64,000 nt of DNA from NCBI RefSeq assembly GCF_004217115.1, contig NZ_SHKN01000001.1, positions 2,111,781 through 2,175,780 of the forward strand, written 5' to 3'. Source of the stretch: Ancylomarina subtilis (lineage in GTDB: Bacteria; Bacteroidota; Bacteroidia; Bacteroidales; Marinifilaceae). A model generated the notes under the pieces. It did no database searches, had not been told where the DNA came from, and was given only the letters and a program-made list of their open reading frames with translations. Of the stretch, positions 9,930 through 18,894 are shown piece by piece. Both the position numbers and the translations under genes were made by a program. Position 1 is the first letter of the stretch; each line of letters begins with the position of its first letter.

Positions 9930-9962
9930 TTTGGAAGTTAACTTTAGTTTTTCATATCTTTG
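9930..9962 (+). promoter_or_regulatory. Promoter of tRNA-His
   Basis: TTTG at 9930-9933, 21 bases, then TATCTTTG at 9955-9962, an exact match to TAnnTTTG. The tRNA begins 20 bases later. Confidence 0.7.
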
Positions 9963-9982
9963 CATCGCAAAAGGGAACAAAT

Positions 9983-10057
9983 GGTGGTTGTAGCTCAGTT
10001 GGTTAGAGCGCTGGTTTGTGGTTCCAGAGGTCGTCGGTTCGAAACCGATCATCCACC
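9983..10057 (+). tRNA. tRNA-His (anticodon GTG)
   Basis: A cloverleaf can be drawn: D arm GCTC/GAGC, anticodon loop TTGTGGT with anticodon GTG, T arm GTCGG-TTCGAAA-CCGAT. The extra G at -1 (9983), diagnostic of tRNA-His, is encoded and faces C73. The acceptor stem has one T-T mismatch and the top of the anticodon stem has another. CCA is not fully encoded. A terminator follows. Confidence 0.95.
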
Positions 10058-10064
10058 CAATGCA

Positions 10065-10098
10065 AAACGCAGATACTTAATTAAAAGTATCTGCGTTT
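10065..10098 (+). terminator. Terminator of tRNA-His
   Basis: A 14-base inverted repeat AAACGCAGATACTT / AAGTATCTGCGTTT followed by a T run, directly after the tRNA. Confidence 0.92.
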
Positions 10099-10140
10099 TT
10101 TTATGTCCAAACTTTCAGATAAATCATTCGAGCTTTTGAT

Positions 10141-10148
10141 TACTTTTG
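10141..10148 (+). promoter_or_regulatory. -7 element of the EamA gene
   Basis: TACTTTTG matches TAnnTTTG exactly, 26 bases before ATG 10175. No good -33 TTTG is seen. Its position inside the longer open frame argues that translation starts at 10175 rather than 10103. Confidence 0.55.
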
Positions 10149-10174
10149 CACACCTTAAATTTAGTTCCAAAACA

Positions 10175-11068
10175 ATGAATCGAAAATCGTTGCTTGTGTA
10201 TGGCAGTATAATTCTAGCCATGTTATTCTGGAGTTTTTCTTTTGTGTGGGTTAAAGTTGTTTATTTGGTTTACAACCCCGTCACAACTGTTTTCCTGCGC
10301 CTACTCATTTCCTCTGCGCTTATATTTGCTTTTGGGAAAGGTTTCAAAAAAATAAGTCCAATTGATAAAAGTGATAGACCGAGTCTTTTGGTGTTGGCGT
10401 TTCTCGAACCTTTTCTCTATTTCATGGGCGAAAGTTTTGGATTAAAATTTGTTTCCTCAACCGTTGGCGCTGTTGTCATCTCAACCATTCCCCTATTTGC
10501 ATCCATAGCGGCTTATTATTTCCACAAGGAAAAATTAAATAACATGAATGTCATAGGCATCATAGTTTCCATATTGGGGGTTGGGATTATTATTTTCGAC
10601 AAAAGTCTTTCTTTGATTGTATCTCCCATTGGTTTATTCTGCCTGTTTGTTGCTGTAGGATCTGCAGTTGCATATTCACTTGTCTTAAAAAACCTGGCTT
10701 CAAAATACAACGCAGTCACCCTAATCACCTATCAGAATACACTGGGGATCATTTATTTTCTTCCAGTCTTCTTAATATTCGACTGGCAAAATTTCATCCA
10801 TGCAACACCAACTAAGGAAGTGATGATTGCATTGCTTTTACTTGCAGTATTTGCTTCAACTTTGGCATTCGTTTTCTTTACTTACGGCTTAACTCATTTG
10901 GGAATCACCAAAAGCAACATCTTCATTAATGCGATACCCGTATTTACAGCCATATTCGCTTATTTTGTATTAGGTGAGATTTTAAATTTTCAAAAAATTG
11001 CAGGTATGATGGTCGTTATAAGCGGCTTATTTTTATCGCAGCTTAAATTTAGAAGAAAAGCAGTATAA
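10175..11068 (+). CDS. DMT-superfamily EamA transporter
   Basis: An inner-membrane permease of the drug/metabolite transporter superfamily with about ten hydrophobic helices in two EamA halves. The first half starts MNRKSLLVYGSIILAMLFWSFSFVWVK and the second half about residue 150 with VAVGSAVAYSLVLKNLASKY; both end with the characteristic GxxLIxxG-type turn (ILGVGIIIFDK and VISGLFLSQLK). The substrate is unknown. The open frame reaches an ATG at 10103, but that start would place the terminator T tract and the promoter inside the gene, so ATG 10175 (297 residues, normal length) is chosen. The next gene starts 3 bases after the stop, indicating an operon. Confidence 0.85.
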   Translation: MNRKSLLVYGSIILAMLFWSFSFVWVKVVYLVYNPVTTVFLRLLISSALIFAFGKGFKKISPIDKSDRPSLLVLAFLEPFLYFMGESFGLKFVSSTVGAVVISTIPLFASIAAYYFHKEKLNNMNVIGIIVSILGVGIIIFDKSLSLIVSPIGLFCLFVAVGSAVAYSLVLKNLASKYNAVTLITYQNTLGIIYFLPVFLIFDWQNFIHATPTKEVMIALLLLAVFASTLAFVFFTYGLTHLGITKSNIFINAIPVFTAIFAYFVLGEILNFQKIAGMMVVISGLFLSQLKFRRKAV

Positions 11069-11071
11069 ATT

Positions 11072-11578
11072 ATGACAACATATAAAATCGATATAGAAGC
11101 TTTAAAGGAAAAAGCAAAAAATACGGAAGCTGATACAAAGACTTTTTTTGCGAAACTTAAAAAGAAAAAACCCAAACAACTCGACGATATCACACATAGC
11201 CTTCACAACGAGGTTTTCGAAGAAATTGATTGTTTGGAATGCGCCAATTGCTGTAAAAGCATCAGCCCCATTATTATCGATAAGGATATTGAAAGAATGG
11301 CAAAACATCTGAGAATGAAACCTTCGGCTTTTATTGACCAGTACTTGAATTTGGATCATGAAAATGACTATGTTTTCAAGGAGGCTCCCTGTCCTTTTCT
11401 TATGCCGGATAACTACTGCATGGTTTATGAACAGCGCCCCAGAGCCTGTCGGGAGTACCCTCACACCGACAGAAAACGTTTTTATCAGATATTAAATTTA
11501 ACCCTTAAAAACACACACTACTGTCCGGCTGTATATGAAGTAGTTGATCGTTTAAAATCACAGAAAGACAAATTCTAG
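11072..11578 (+). CDS. YkgJ-family cysteine-cluster protein
   Basis: A 168-residue soluble protein of the YkgJ (Fe/Zn-chelating CxxCxxCC) family. Visible metal ligands: CLECANCC at about residues 50-57, CPFL near 108, YCMVYEQRPRACREYP near 115-130, and a late CPAVY. This cysteine arrangement is the family signature for an iron-sulfur or zinc cluster; no biochemical role is established. A lysine-rich N-terminal helix precedes it. Translationally coupled (3-base gap) to the EamA transporter. Confidence 0.85.
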   Translation: MTTYKIDIEALKEKAKNTEADTKTFFAKLKKKKPKQLDDITHSLHNEVFEEIDCLECANCCKSISPIIIDKDIERMAKHLRMKPSAFIDQYLNLDHENDYVFKEAPCPFLMPDNYCMVYEQRPRACREYPHTDRKRFYQILNLTLKNTHYCPAVYEVVDRLKSQKDKF

Positions 11579-11607
11579 ATCACTACTTGAAAGGATAAAA
11601 TATTCAG

Positions 11608-11639
11608 GCTAAATGATGAATACCAACTCATCATTTAGC
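11608..11639 (+). terminator. Strong hairpin after the YkgJ gene
   Basis: A 12-base perfect stem GCTAAATGATGA / TCATCATTTAGC with an 8-base loop. No T run follows on the plus strand, so it may be a 3'-end-stabilising structure rather than a classical terminator. Nothing else is seen in the 281-base gap apart from the cmk -7 element. Confidence 0.5.
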
Positions 11640-11814
11640 TAAAAAAGCCAATCCCCTTTTTTTTCTTCTCCATCTCCTTCAATTCAAGATATTTAAACTC
11701 CTTCATCAAAATATATTTGAGCAAACCCCTTATTGCAATCGTTTACAGAGAAAAACAGGGGTGCAGGGCGTCAATTTTGCCCGTAAAATCTAACCTTTTC
11801 AAGGATTTTCTTTA

Positions 11815-11822
11815 TACTTTTG
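11815..11822 (+). promoter_or_regulatory. -7 element upstream of cmk
   Basis: TACTTTTG, an exact TAnnTTTG match, 38 bases before the cmk ATG. The -33 half is not clear. Confidence 0.5.
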
Positions 11823-11859
11823 TTGACGATATCACAAAATATATCGACAACAAAACACA

Positions 11860-12555
11860 ATGAACACAGCAAAACGAAAACTAATCATAGCCGTTGATGG
11901 TCATTCTTCATGCGGGAAGAGTACCGTGGCAAAAGATTTAGCAAAAAAAATAAATTACACTTATATTGATAGTGGTGCCATGTACCGGGTTGTTACGCTT
12001 TTTGCTATGCGTCATAATCTGATAAATGGCGACAAACTTGATGAAAACAAATTAGCTCACTTAATCAACGATATTCACATCAGTTTCAGCTATAACGATG
12101 AGTTAAAACGTCATGAAACGTTTATGAACGATGAATTGGTTGAAGATGAAATCAGAAGCCTCGAAGTTTCTAACAACGTGAGCTTAATCGCAACCATCAA
12201 ATTTGTTCGCGAAAAAATGGTTGCCCTTCAGCGTAAACTAAGCGAAGCTGGTGCTGTCATTATGGATGGTCGTGATATTGGAACGGTTGTATTCCCAAAT
12301 GCCGACCTAAAAATATTCATGACAGCTGATGTTGAAGTCAGAGCCATCAGAAGATATAAAGAACTGAAAGAAAAGGGAGATGATATTTCTTTAGATGCCA
12401 TTCGTGAAAATGTGAAGAAACGAGATTTCATCGATGAAAACAGAGATGAAAGTCCTTTGAAAAAGGCAGACGACGCCATTGTATTAAACAACAGTCATAT
12501 GACCAAAGAAGAACAGTTGGATTGGATTGTTGCCAGAATGGCAGAAGTTGAATAA
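11860..12555 (+). CDS. cmk: Cytidylate kinase
   Basis: CMP/dCMP kinase of pyrimidine nucleotide salvage, 231 residues, cytoplasmic. The P-loop is DGHSSCGKSTVAKDLAKK near the N-terminus; YIDSGAMYRVVT and MDGRDIGTVVFP are the CMP-binding hallmarks; a LID-type RRYKELKEKG is near residue 165. The length matches type 1 CMP kinases. It is the first gene of a plus-strand run cmk-ispH-pfkA; the 85-base gap to ispH leaves open whether they share a transcript. Confidence 0.95.
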   Translation: MNTAKRKLIIAVDGHSSCGKSTVAKDLAKKINYTYIDSGAMYRVVTLFAMRHNLINGDKLDENKLAHLINDIHISFSYNDELKRHETFMNDELVEDEIRSLEVSNNVSLIATIKFVREKMVALQRKLSEAGAVIMDGRDIGTVVFPNADLKIFMTADVEVRAIRRYKELKEKGDDISLDAIRENVKKRDFIDENRDESPLKKADDAIVLNNSHMTKEEQLDWIVARMAEVE

Positions 12556-12640
12556 TTTAGGTCTATGAACTGAGATCATTGCTCGAATCTGAAACGAATC
12601 GAATGTTAATCTCAATTCTGTAATCTAATGGCGCTAAAAT

Positions 12641-13498
12641 ATGATTATTGAAATTGACCCTAATTCAGGCTTTTGTTTCGGAGTGGTTAACGCCATTGAA
12701 AAAGCAGAAGAAACGCTTGCAAAAAATGAAACACTTTTTTGCATAGGAGACATAGTGCATAACAATATTGAGGTTGATCGATTAAAAGATCAGGGCTTAA
12801 AAACAATTAACCATGAAGATTTTGAAAAACTTTCGAATGCGAAAGTTTTATTCAGAGCTCATGGCGAACCTCCGGCGAGCTATCAAAAAGCAAAGGAGAA
12901 CAATATTGAGGTTATAGATGCCTCTTGTCCCGTTGTTTTAAACCTACAGAAAAGGATTAAAAAAACGTATCTGGAAACGAAAAAGACGGGAGGACAAATT
13001 CTTATTTACGGAAAAAAAGGACATGCTGAAGTCAATGGTCTAGTTGGACAAACCCAAGGCTCAGCGATAGTCATTGAACGTATTGAAGATTTAAATGGAG
13101 TGGACTGGGACAAGCCTGTGATTCTATTCTCACAGACAACCAAAACCATTTCCGGATTCAACGAAATATCTGAGGTTTTAAAAGTAAAATGTCAGAGTGA
13201 ATTAAAAATAAACGATACCATTTGCCGAAAGGTATCAAACAGAATGCCCAATATTCGTGAATTTGCAAGAAAACACGATGTGGTCATTTTTGTAAGTGGA
13301 AAAAAAAGTTCAAACGGCAAACTCTTGTTCGACGTTTGTAAGCAAGAGAATTCTCAAAGTTATTTCGTCTCTCATCCCGATGAAGTTGAAATGACTTGGT
13401 TAACCAAAGCCAAATCGATTGGAATTAGCGGGGCAACCTCTACACCAAGTTGGCTAATGGAACAAATAGCACAGAACATCAAATTAGAAATTAAATAA
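12641..13498 (+). CDS. ispH: 4-hydroxy-3-methylbut-2-enyl diphosphate reductase
   Basis: Last enzyme of the MEP isoprenoid pathway, an oxygen-sensitive [4Fe-4S] enzyme making IPP and DMAPP. The three cluster cysteines are visible in SGFCFGV (about residue 12), DASCPVV (about 97) and DTICRKVSNR (about 193). The substrate-binding stretch RAHGEPP and the late SIGISGATSTPSWLME are typical. 285 residues, normal length. Nine bases separate it from pfkA, so the two are co-transcribed. Confidence 0.95.
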   Translation: MIIEIDPNSGFCFGVVNAIEKAEETLAKNETLFCIGDIVHNNIEVDRLKDQGLKTINHEDFEKLSNAKVLFRAHGEPPASYQKAKENNIEVIDASCPVVLNLQKRIKKTYLETKKTGGQILIYGKKGHAEVNGLVGQTQGSAIVIERIEDLNGVDWDKPVILFSQTTKTISGFNEISEVLKVKCQSELKINDTICRKVSNRMPNIREFARKHDVVIFVSGKKSSNGKLLFDVCKQENSQSYFVSHPDEVEMTWLTKAKSIGISGATSTPSWLMEQIAQNIKLEIK

Positions 13499-13507
13499 AT
13501 TATTAGC

Positions 13508-14488
13508 ATGTCGAGAATTAAGAAAATTGGGGTGCTTACATCAGGAGGCGATGCGCCCGGAATGAATGCAGCAATTCGTGCCGTAGTCAGAACAGCCATT
13601 TATAATAATCTGGAAGTCGTTGGAGTTAAACAAGGCTACGAAGGATTAATCCATGGTGATTTCATGCCTATGCAATCATACGATGTAAGTAACATTATCC
13701 AAAAAGGAGGAACAATTTTATGTTCTGCCAGAAGCCAGGAGTTTAGATCCGTTGAAGGAAGAAAGAAAGCACACGAACAGATGCTTGCTGCTAAAATAGA
13801 CGCATTAGTCGTAATTGGTGGTGATGGTACTTTTTCCGGAGCACGTATCTTTACACAGGAATATGACATTCCGGTTGTAGGTATTCCAGGAACAATTGAT
13901 AACGACCTTTACGGAACAGATTACACCATTGGTTATGATACGGCTTTAAACACCGTTATCGATGCTGTTGACAAGATTCGTGACACAGCCAGTGCACACA
14001 ACCGTTTATTCTTTATCGAGGTGATGGGACGTGATGCCGGATTCTTAGCCCTAAGAAGTGGTATTGCTACAGGAGCTGAAGCGATTTTGATTCCAGAGCG
14101 TCAAACACACACAAAAGATCTTGAAAAATACTTGGCTAAAGGTTATAAAGGTCATAAAAACTCAGGTATTGTGATTGTTGCCGAAGGGGATAAATCAGGT
14201 GGAGCTTATACCATTGCTAAAGAGATAGAGAAAAAGCATCCTGAATATGATATTAGAGTATCGATTCTGGGACATATGCAGCGTGGTGGTGCCCCATCAG
14301 CATTCGACCGTGTGACTGCCAGTACATTAGGTGTGGCTGCTGTAGATGCTTTACTTGATGATCAAAAAAGTATTATGGTAGGAATGGTACACGGAGAAGT
14401 CACTCACGTGCCTTTCAACAAAACCATTAAGAATAAAAAGAAGGTAAAAGAGTCATTGGTTAGTATTAATGATATTCTTTCTATCTAA
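13508..14488 (+). CDS. pfkA: ATP-dependent 6-phosphofructokinase
   Basis: Committed step of glycolysis. 326 residues, the size of the classical homotetrameric bacterial enzyme. The N-terminal GGDAPGMNAAIRAVV, the ATP-site GGDGTFSGA (glycine after GGD pointing to ATP rather than PPi use), the catalytic PGTIDNDLYGTDYTIGYDTA and the sugar-binding EVMGRDAGFLAL are all intact. The late RVSILGHMQRGGAPSAFDR is also classical. Nine bases downstream of ispH. The following 119 bases hold the priA promoter. Confidence 0.96.
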   Translation: MSRIKKIGVLTSGGDAPGMNAAIRAVVRTAIYNNLEVVGVKQGYEGLIHGDFMPMQSYDVSNIIQKGGTILCSARSQEFRSVEGRKKAHEQMLAAKIDALVVIGGDGTFSGARIFTQEYDIPVVGIPGTIDNDLYGTDYTIGYDTALNTVIDAVDKIRDTASAHNRLFFIEVMGRDAGFLALRSGIATGAEAILIPERQTHTKDLEKYLAKGYKGHKNSGIVIVAEGDKSGGAYTIAKEIEKKHPEYDIRVSILGHMQRGGAPSAFDRVTASTLGVAAVDALLDDQKSIMVGMVHGEVTHVPFNKTIKNKKKVKESLVSINDILSI

Positions 14489-14560
14489 TTAAACATTAAT
14501 TTCTGCAAAAGGCCACTGCGTTTTCACTGCATTTTTTTTAAAAGTTTTCCCCCTCAAGTC

Positions 14561-14590
14561 TTGAGATATTCGTCACAAGACATAACTTTG
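14561..14590 (+). promoter_or_regulatory. Promoter of priA
   Basis: TTG at 14561-14563, 19 bases, then TAACTTTG at 14583-14590, matching the Bacteroidota consensus. The priA start codon is 18 bases further on. Confidence 0.7.
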
Positions 14591-14607
14591 AGAAAAATGT
14601 CAGAATT

Positions 14608-17082
14608 ATGAACGCAGGCTCCCTTTTTGCAGATCTTATACTTCCACTTCCCCTAGCTGGCCTATTTACTTATTCGATTCCCTGGGAATTACAGAATGAA
14701 GTAGCTGTTGGCAAAAGGGTTGTTGTTTCTTTCGGAAGCAAAAAAATCTATTCAGGCATTGTCAGAAACATCCATTCAAATCCTCCGGAAGGATATGAAG
14801 TGAAAGATATTGTTGCCTGTCTCGACGAATCCCCCCTGATCAACAATCTGCAATTCTCATTTTGGGATTGGATATCGGATTATTACCAATGTAATTTAGG
14901 AGAAGTCTATAAAGCTGCCATTCCTGCAGGTTTAAAATTAGAGAGTCAAACCAAAATATCATATCGAAAAGATTTTACGGCAGACAAGCAACTCTCAAAA
15001 ACCGAAGAGTTGATTTTGGGCATCCTTAAAAACTCGAAGGATGTTAATATTCAAACTCTAAACCAGGCAAGTGGGTTGAAAAATGCACTTCCTCAATTAA
15101 AAAAACTACTCGAAAAAGGCGCTATTGAAGTTGAAGAACGTGTTTTAAGTTCCTATAAGGAGAAGCAAATTAAATACGTTAAGCTATTTCGGGATTTCTC
15201 TGAAAATGAACTGGGAGAAGTCTTAAATGGGCTCAGTCGAGCTAAAAAGCAACAGGAGATCCTATTTGCCTATCTTAACCTGTCAAAACATAGTATCGCT
15301 GAAAAACCTGAAAAGGTAACAGCTGCAGAACTTTTACTTTCAAGTCAATCAAGCTCATCGATTTTGAAAGCACTTGTTGATAAAAAAATTCTGGAAATCT
15401 ATTTCGAGAGTACTGATCGACTGGATTTTTCTGACTCAGAAACTACCCCGCTAAAGGAACTTAACGCCTATCAATCAAAAGCCATATCCGAAATTCGGGA
15501 TAACTTCAAGTCTAAAAATACGACTCTATTACACGGCGTTACGTCCAGTGGTAAAACTGAGATTTACATTCATCTGATTCAGGAACAAATAAACTTGGGC
15601 AAACAGGTCTTATATCTGCTTCCCGAAATTGCTTTGACCACCCAAATCATCAGCCGACTGAAGCGTGTTTTTGGTAACCGGGTTGGCGTATATCACTCAA
15701 AATTTAACGATGCCGAACGGGTTGAAGTGTATAATAATATTCAACAGAATAATCCTGAAAAATCCTATCAGGTCATTTTGGGCGTGCGCTCATCTATCTT
15801 TCTGCCCTTTCATAACTTAGGTCTGATTATTATCGATGAAGAACACGAAAACACCTACAAACAATTCGATCCTGCACCTCGCTATCATGCTCGGGATGCA
15901 GCCTTGTTTTTAGCACATCTGCATCAGGCAAAAACGCTTTTAGGCACAGCCACACCAGCTATAGAAACCTATGCCAACTGCAAACAAGGCAAGTATGCTT
16001 TGGTCGAATTAATGCACCGTTTCCAAGATATTAAAATGCCCGAAATACAATTGGCTGATTTAAAAGAAGCCAAGCGTAAAAAACGAATGAAATCCATCTT
16101 CACACCTGAGCTCTATGAGGGAATTACACTCGCCCTTGATAATAAAGAGCAGGTGATTCTTTTTCAAAATCGACGAGGTTATGCCCCATTTCTGGAATGT
16201 AAGTCGTGTGGTTGGGTCCCCCATTGCGAAAACTGTTCGGTAAGTTTAACCTATCACCAGTACAACAATCAACTGGTCTGCCATTATTGTGGACATAGCA
16301 CACAACCGCCCAATAGCTGCAAACAATGCGAATCGACTGATATGGTTGACAAGGGCTTTGGCACTGAAAAAATTGAAGATGAATTGCGTGGATTTTTCCC
16401 TCAAGCTCGAATTGCACGAATGGATTTAGACACCACCCGTAGTAAATCAGCCTACGAAAAACTTATTTATAAATTCGAAAATCAGGAACTGGATATTCTG
16501 GTAGGAACACAAATGGTTTCAAAAGGTCTGGATTTTGACCATGTTTCATTGGTGGGTATTTTAAATGCCGACACCATGCTCAATTTTCCTGATTTTAGAG
16601 CCCATGAACGTAGCTATCAAATGATGGCCCAAGTTTCAGGACGAGCGGGGCGAAAAAACAAACAGGGAAAAGTAATCATACAAACACACGACCCCAAACA
16701 TCCTATTGTTCAGTCTGTCATTAGGAATGATTATTTGAGCATGTATCAAACTCAAATGTCAGAGCGAGAAGAATTTATTTATCCTCCTTTTTATCGATTA
16801 ATAAATATCACCCTCAAACACAAAAACAATGGAATTTTAACACAGGCTGCCAACGTGCTCGCCAATTCGTTACGAAAAATATTTGGCATTCGCATTTTTG
16901 GTCCTCAAGCACCTTTAATCAGTCGTATTCAGAACTATTACATCGTTAATATTCTTTTGAAAATCGAGAAAAAAAGTTCACCTGCAAAAGCAAAATGGAT
17001 TCTTAATAGAGAGGCTAATAACTTAAAAGCCATCGAACGATTCAAAACGGTAATGATTCAATTTGATGTCGATCCTATGTAA
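14608..17082 (+). CDS. priA: Primosomal replication restart helicase PriA
   Basis: An 824-residue superfamily 2 helicase that reloads the replisome at stalled forks. The N-terminal 3'-DNA-binding domain begins ADLILPLPLAGLFTYSIP. The Walker A is HGVTSSGKTEIY at about residue 310, with the DEEH-type box IIIDEEHE at about 408. Eight zinc-ligand cysteines lie in CKSCGWVPHCENC and CHYCGHSTQPPNSCKQC, about residues 530-575, followed by VGTQMVSKGLDFDHV and SGRAGR. ATG 14608 sits just behind a good promoter. A terminator shared with the convergent epimerase gene follows. Confidence 0.96.
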   Translation: MNAGSLFADLILPLPLAGLFTYSIPWELQNEVAVGKRVVVSFGSKKIYSGIVRNIHSNPPEGYEVKDIVACLDESPLINNLQFSFWDWISDYYQCNLGEVYKAAIPAGLKLESQTKISYRKDFTADKQLSKTEELILGILKNSKDVNIQTLNQASGLKNALPQLKKLLEKGAIEVEERVLSSYKEKQIKYVKLFRDFSENELGEVLNGLSRAKKQQEILFAYLNLSKHSIAEKPEKVTAAELLLSSQSSSSILKALVDKKILEIYFESTDRLDFSDSETTPLKELNAYQSKAISEIRDNFKSKNTTLLHGVTSSGKTEIYIHLIQEQINLGKQVLYLLPEIALTTQIISRLKRVFGNRVGVYHSKFNDAERVEVYNNIQQNNPEKSYQVILGVRSSIFLPFHNLGLIIIDEEHENTYKQFDPAPRYHARDAALFLAHLHQAKTLLGTATPAIETYANCKQGKYALVELMHRFQDIKMPEIQLADLKEAKRKKRMKSIFTPELYEGITLALDNKEQVILFQNRRGYAPFLECKSCGWVPHCENCSVSLTYHQYNNQLVCHYCGHSTQPPNSCKQCESTDMVDKGFGTEKIEDELRGFFPQARIARMDLDTTRSKSAYEKLIYKFENQELDILVGTQMVSKGLDFDHVSLVGILNADTMLNFPDFRAHERSYQMMAQVSGRAGRKNKQGKVIIQTHDPKHPIVQSVIRNDYLSMYQTQMSEREEFIYPPFYRLINITLKHKNNGILTQAANVLANSLRKIFGIRIFGPQAPLISRIQNYYIVNILLKIEKKSSPAKAKWILNREANNLKAIERFKTVMIQFDVDPM

Positions 17083-17085
17083 AAA

Positions 17086-17112
17086 GAGCCACACATCTAC
17101 GATGTGTGGCTC
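17086..17112. terminator. Bidirectional terminator priA / epimerase
   Basis: A perfect 12-base stem GAGCCACACATC / GATGTGTGGCTC with a 3-base loop between convergent genes, A-rich on the left and T-rich on the right. Confidence 0.88.
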
Positions 17113-17135
17113 CCTATATTTTATCTAAATTTCAC

Positions 17136-18053
17136 CTATAAACTTGATGTTTGCAAGTGCTTTTTAAAATCTTCAAGCTCCTCTTCAAAACTAAGTTCAG
17201 GACTGGTGTACAAAGCCATTAAGGCATCGTCAGCCTTTGAAATATGGTTGGGTAATTCTAGATGATTGTTCGTGAAAACCATTTCCATATCCGGATTCAA
17301 TTCTTTCAATGCGTCAATCAAATCTAAAACTGATTTCTGATCATCAACCAAATTGTAGGTTCCTCCTGCCAACTCATGATCAAGTAAATTAGCCAAAATC
17401 TCAACCGTTTTATTTAAAGAAATATAGGATTGCTTCTGATTTCCATTTCCTTGAATAGAAATACGACCAACAAAATGAGAATCGAACATATAGCTATTCA
17501 AAAGCCCGTCCATATTCAAACTTGCTCCGTAACCATAAACCTCACCCAAGCGAAGGATATGTGTTTTTATCTTAGCCCCTATACGTTCAATATGCTGTTC
17601 ACCTCTCCTCTTGGAACTTCCCAAAGACGTATTGGGCTCGAAGATTGATTGCGTCGTAAACTCCTGATCAGAATCACCATAGACAGCAATCGAACTTAAA
17701 TAGATCACTTGCTTCACATGACTTTCCTCAATAGCATAAGTCAGTTCGGCAGTTCCCCAGTTATTCACCTGCTCATGCAAATGATGCAATTTCTCATCAT
17801 CCTTATTTACAGCAGCTAAATGATAAACCACATCAACATCTTTGACCACCTTATCAAGGCTTCGGGAATCAAGTAATTCCGCTTTTACAAACTTTAGCTT
17901 ACCTGGCTTTATCTGCGAATGCAAAAACAAATTATAATTGCCTCTGCTAAGATTATCCAGAACAATAATCTCTTTAACTCTAGGATTTTTATCTAACTTG
18001 ATACAAAGTTCTGTACCAATATATCCTGCACCTCCTGTAATTAATACTTTCAT
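17136..18053 (-). CDS. NAD-dependent epimerase/dehydratase (extended SDR)
   Basis: A 305-residue extended short-chain dehydrogenase. The Rossmann motif GGAGYIGTEL is at residues 7-16, DNLSRGNYN follows the second strand, and VDVVYHLAAVNKD carries the LAA motif. The usual YxxxK active site is replaced: the region after SSIAVYGDSD reads NTSLGSSKRRGEQHIERI, with serine where the tyrosine usually stands, so catalysis may be altered. The substrate is probably a nucleotide sugar but is not determined. It is 35 bases downstream of the APS reductase gene on the same strand. Confidence 0.75.
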   Translation of the reverse strand: MKVLITGGAGYIGTELCIKLDKNPRVKEIIVLDNLSRGNYNLFLHSQIKPGKLKFVKAELLDSRSLDKVVKDVDVVYHLAAVNKDDEKLHHLHEQVNNWGTAELTYAIEESHVKQVIYLSSIAVYGDSDQEFTTQSIFEPNTSLGSSKRRGEQHIERIGAKIKTHILRLGEVYGYGASLNMDGLLNSYMFDSHFVGRISIQGNGNQKQSYISLNKTVEILANLLDHELAGGTYNLVDDQKSVLDLIDALKELNPDMEMVFTNNHLELPNHISKADDALMALYTSPELSFEEELEDFKKHLQTSSL

Positions 18054-18088
18054 ATGCTTATAATATCTAGGGTTTTCAGAATGTTAAT

Positions 18089-18748
18089 CTATTTTTTTTT
18101 GACAACCAAATCGGTATTCAAACCACATTCAGTTTTTTTCATACCAAACCAGCGGCTACCTCTGTCATCACCTATCATCATTTTTCTCGTACAAGGTTCA
18201 CAACCTATACTGTCGTATCCCTGCGCCTCCAACGGATGACGTGGCAAATCCCATTCTTTAAGATATTGGTAAATATCTTTTTTACTCCAATCGAGCATCG
18301 GATGAAAACGAATCACATCATGAGGGGCTTCCTGTTCAACTTCCATAGCCTTTCGAACAGCTGACTGATCAGCTCTCACTCCATTAATCCAAACATCATT
18401 GTCAGCTAAAACACCGTCAAGAGGCTGAACTTTGTTGATATGACAGCAATGATCGGGATCGGAAGTAAACAAAAAATTACCCTTTGCATCTTTCTGCAAA
18501 GATTTCGGTACATCTGATTTGGTATCTATAATATTCAAACCAAATTCTTTTGCTAATTGATCCTTATAAGCGATCGTTTCCGGAAATAAGAAACCCGTAT
18601 TTATAAAATAAATGGGTATTTCTTTATCGATACGACTTATAATATGAAGCAAAACAATACTATGTGTTTGAAATGAAGAACTTGCAAACATACGTTTGCC
18701 TTCACTTTTATATTGTTCAAGTTTTTTCTTAATATTTTCAAAATCCAT
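18089..18748 (-). CDS. cysH: Phosphoadenylyl/adenylyl-sulfate reductase
   Basis: A 219-residue assimilatory reductase turning activated sulfate into sulfite for cysteine and methionine synthesis. The PP-loop-like start FASSSFQTHSIVLLHII and the catalytic-cysteine C-terminal motif KKTECGLN are present. The pairs CC (in DHCCHINKV) and CxxC (in GCEPCTRKM) are the four ligands of a [4Fe-4S] cluster, which marks the APS-using type rather than the cluster-free PAPS type. No other sulfate-assimilation gene is adjacent. The downstream epimerase probably shares the transcript. Confidence 0.88.
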   Translation of the reverse strand: MDFENIKKKLEQYKSEGKRMFASSSFQTHSIVLLHIISRIDKEIPIYFINTGFLFPETIAYKDQLAKEFGLNIIDTKSDVPKSLQKDAKGNFLFTSDPDHCCHINKVQPLDGVLADNDVWINGVRADQSAVRKAMEVEQEAPHDVIRFHPMLDWSKKDIYQYLKEWDLPRHPLEAQGYDSIGCEPCTRKMMIGDDRGSRWFGMKKTECGLNTDLVVKKK

Positions 18749-18894
18749 TCTCTGTATCTTTCTTTTCTTAAAGGATAAAGGTACTACAAATTAGTTTAAT
18801 TTGATGGCTAAAGAGCCTATAACAAACAAGAACCATTCTCATCGATCAAAATGTAAATTTATCATTTATATTACATTAAGTAATCCTAATCAGA

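Noticed and set aside
9861-10052. Minus-strand ORF of 63 codons
   Set aside because: It runs antisense through tRNA-His and its promoter; the coding look comes from the tRNA sequence.
10103-10174. Longer N-terminus for the EamA transporter
   Set aside because: The segment contains the -7 promoter element and abuts the tRNA terminator, and it does not look like part of the family.
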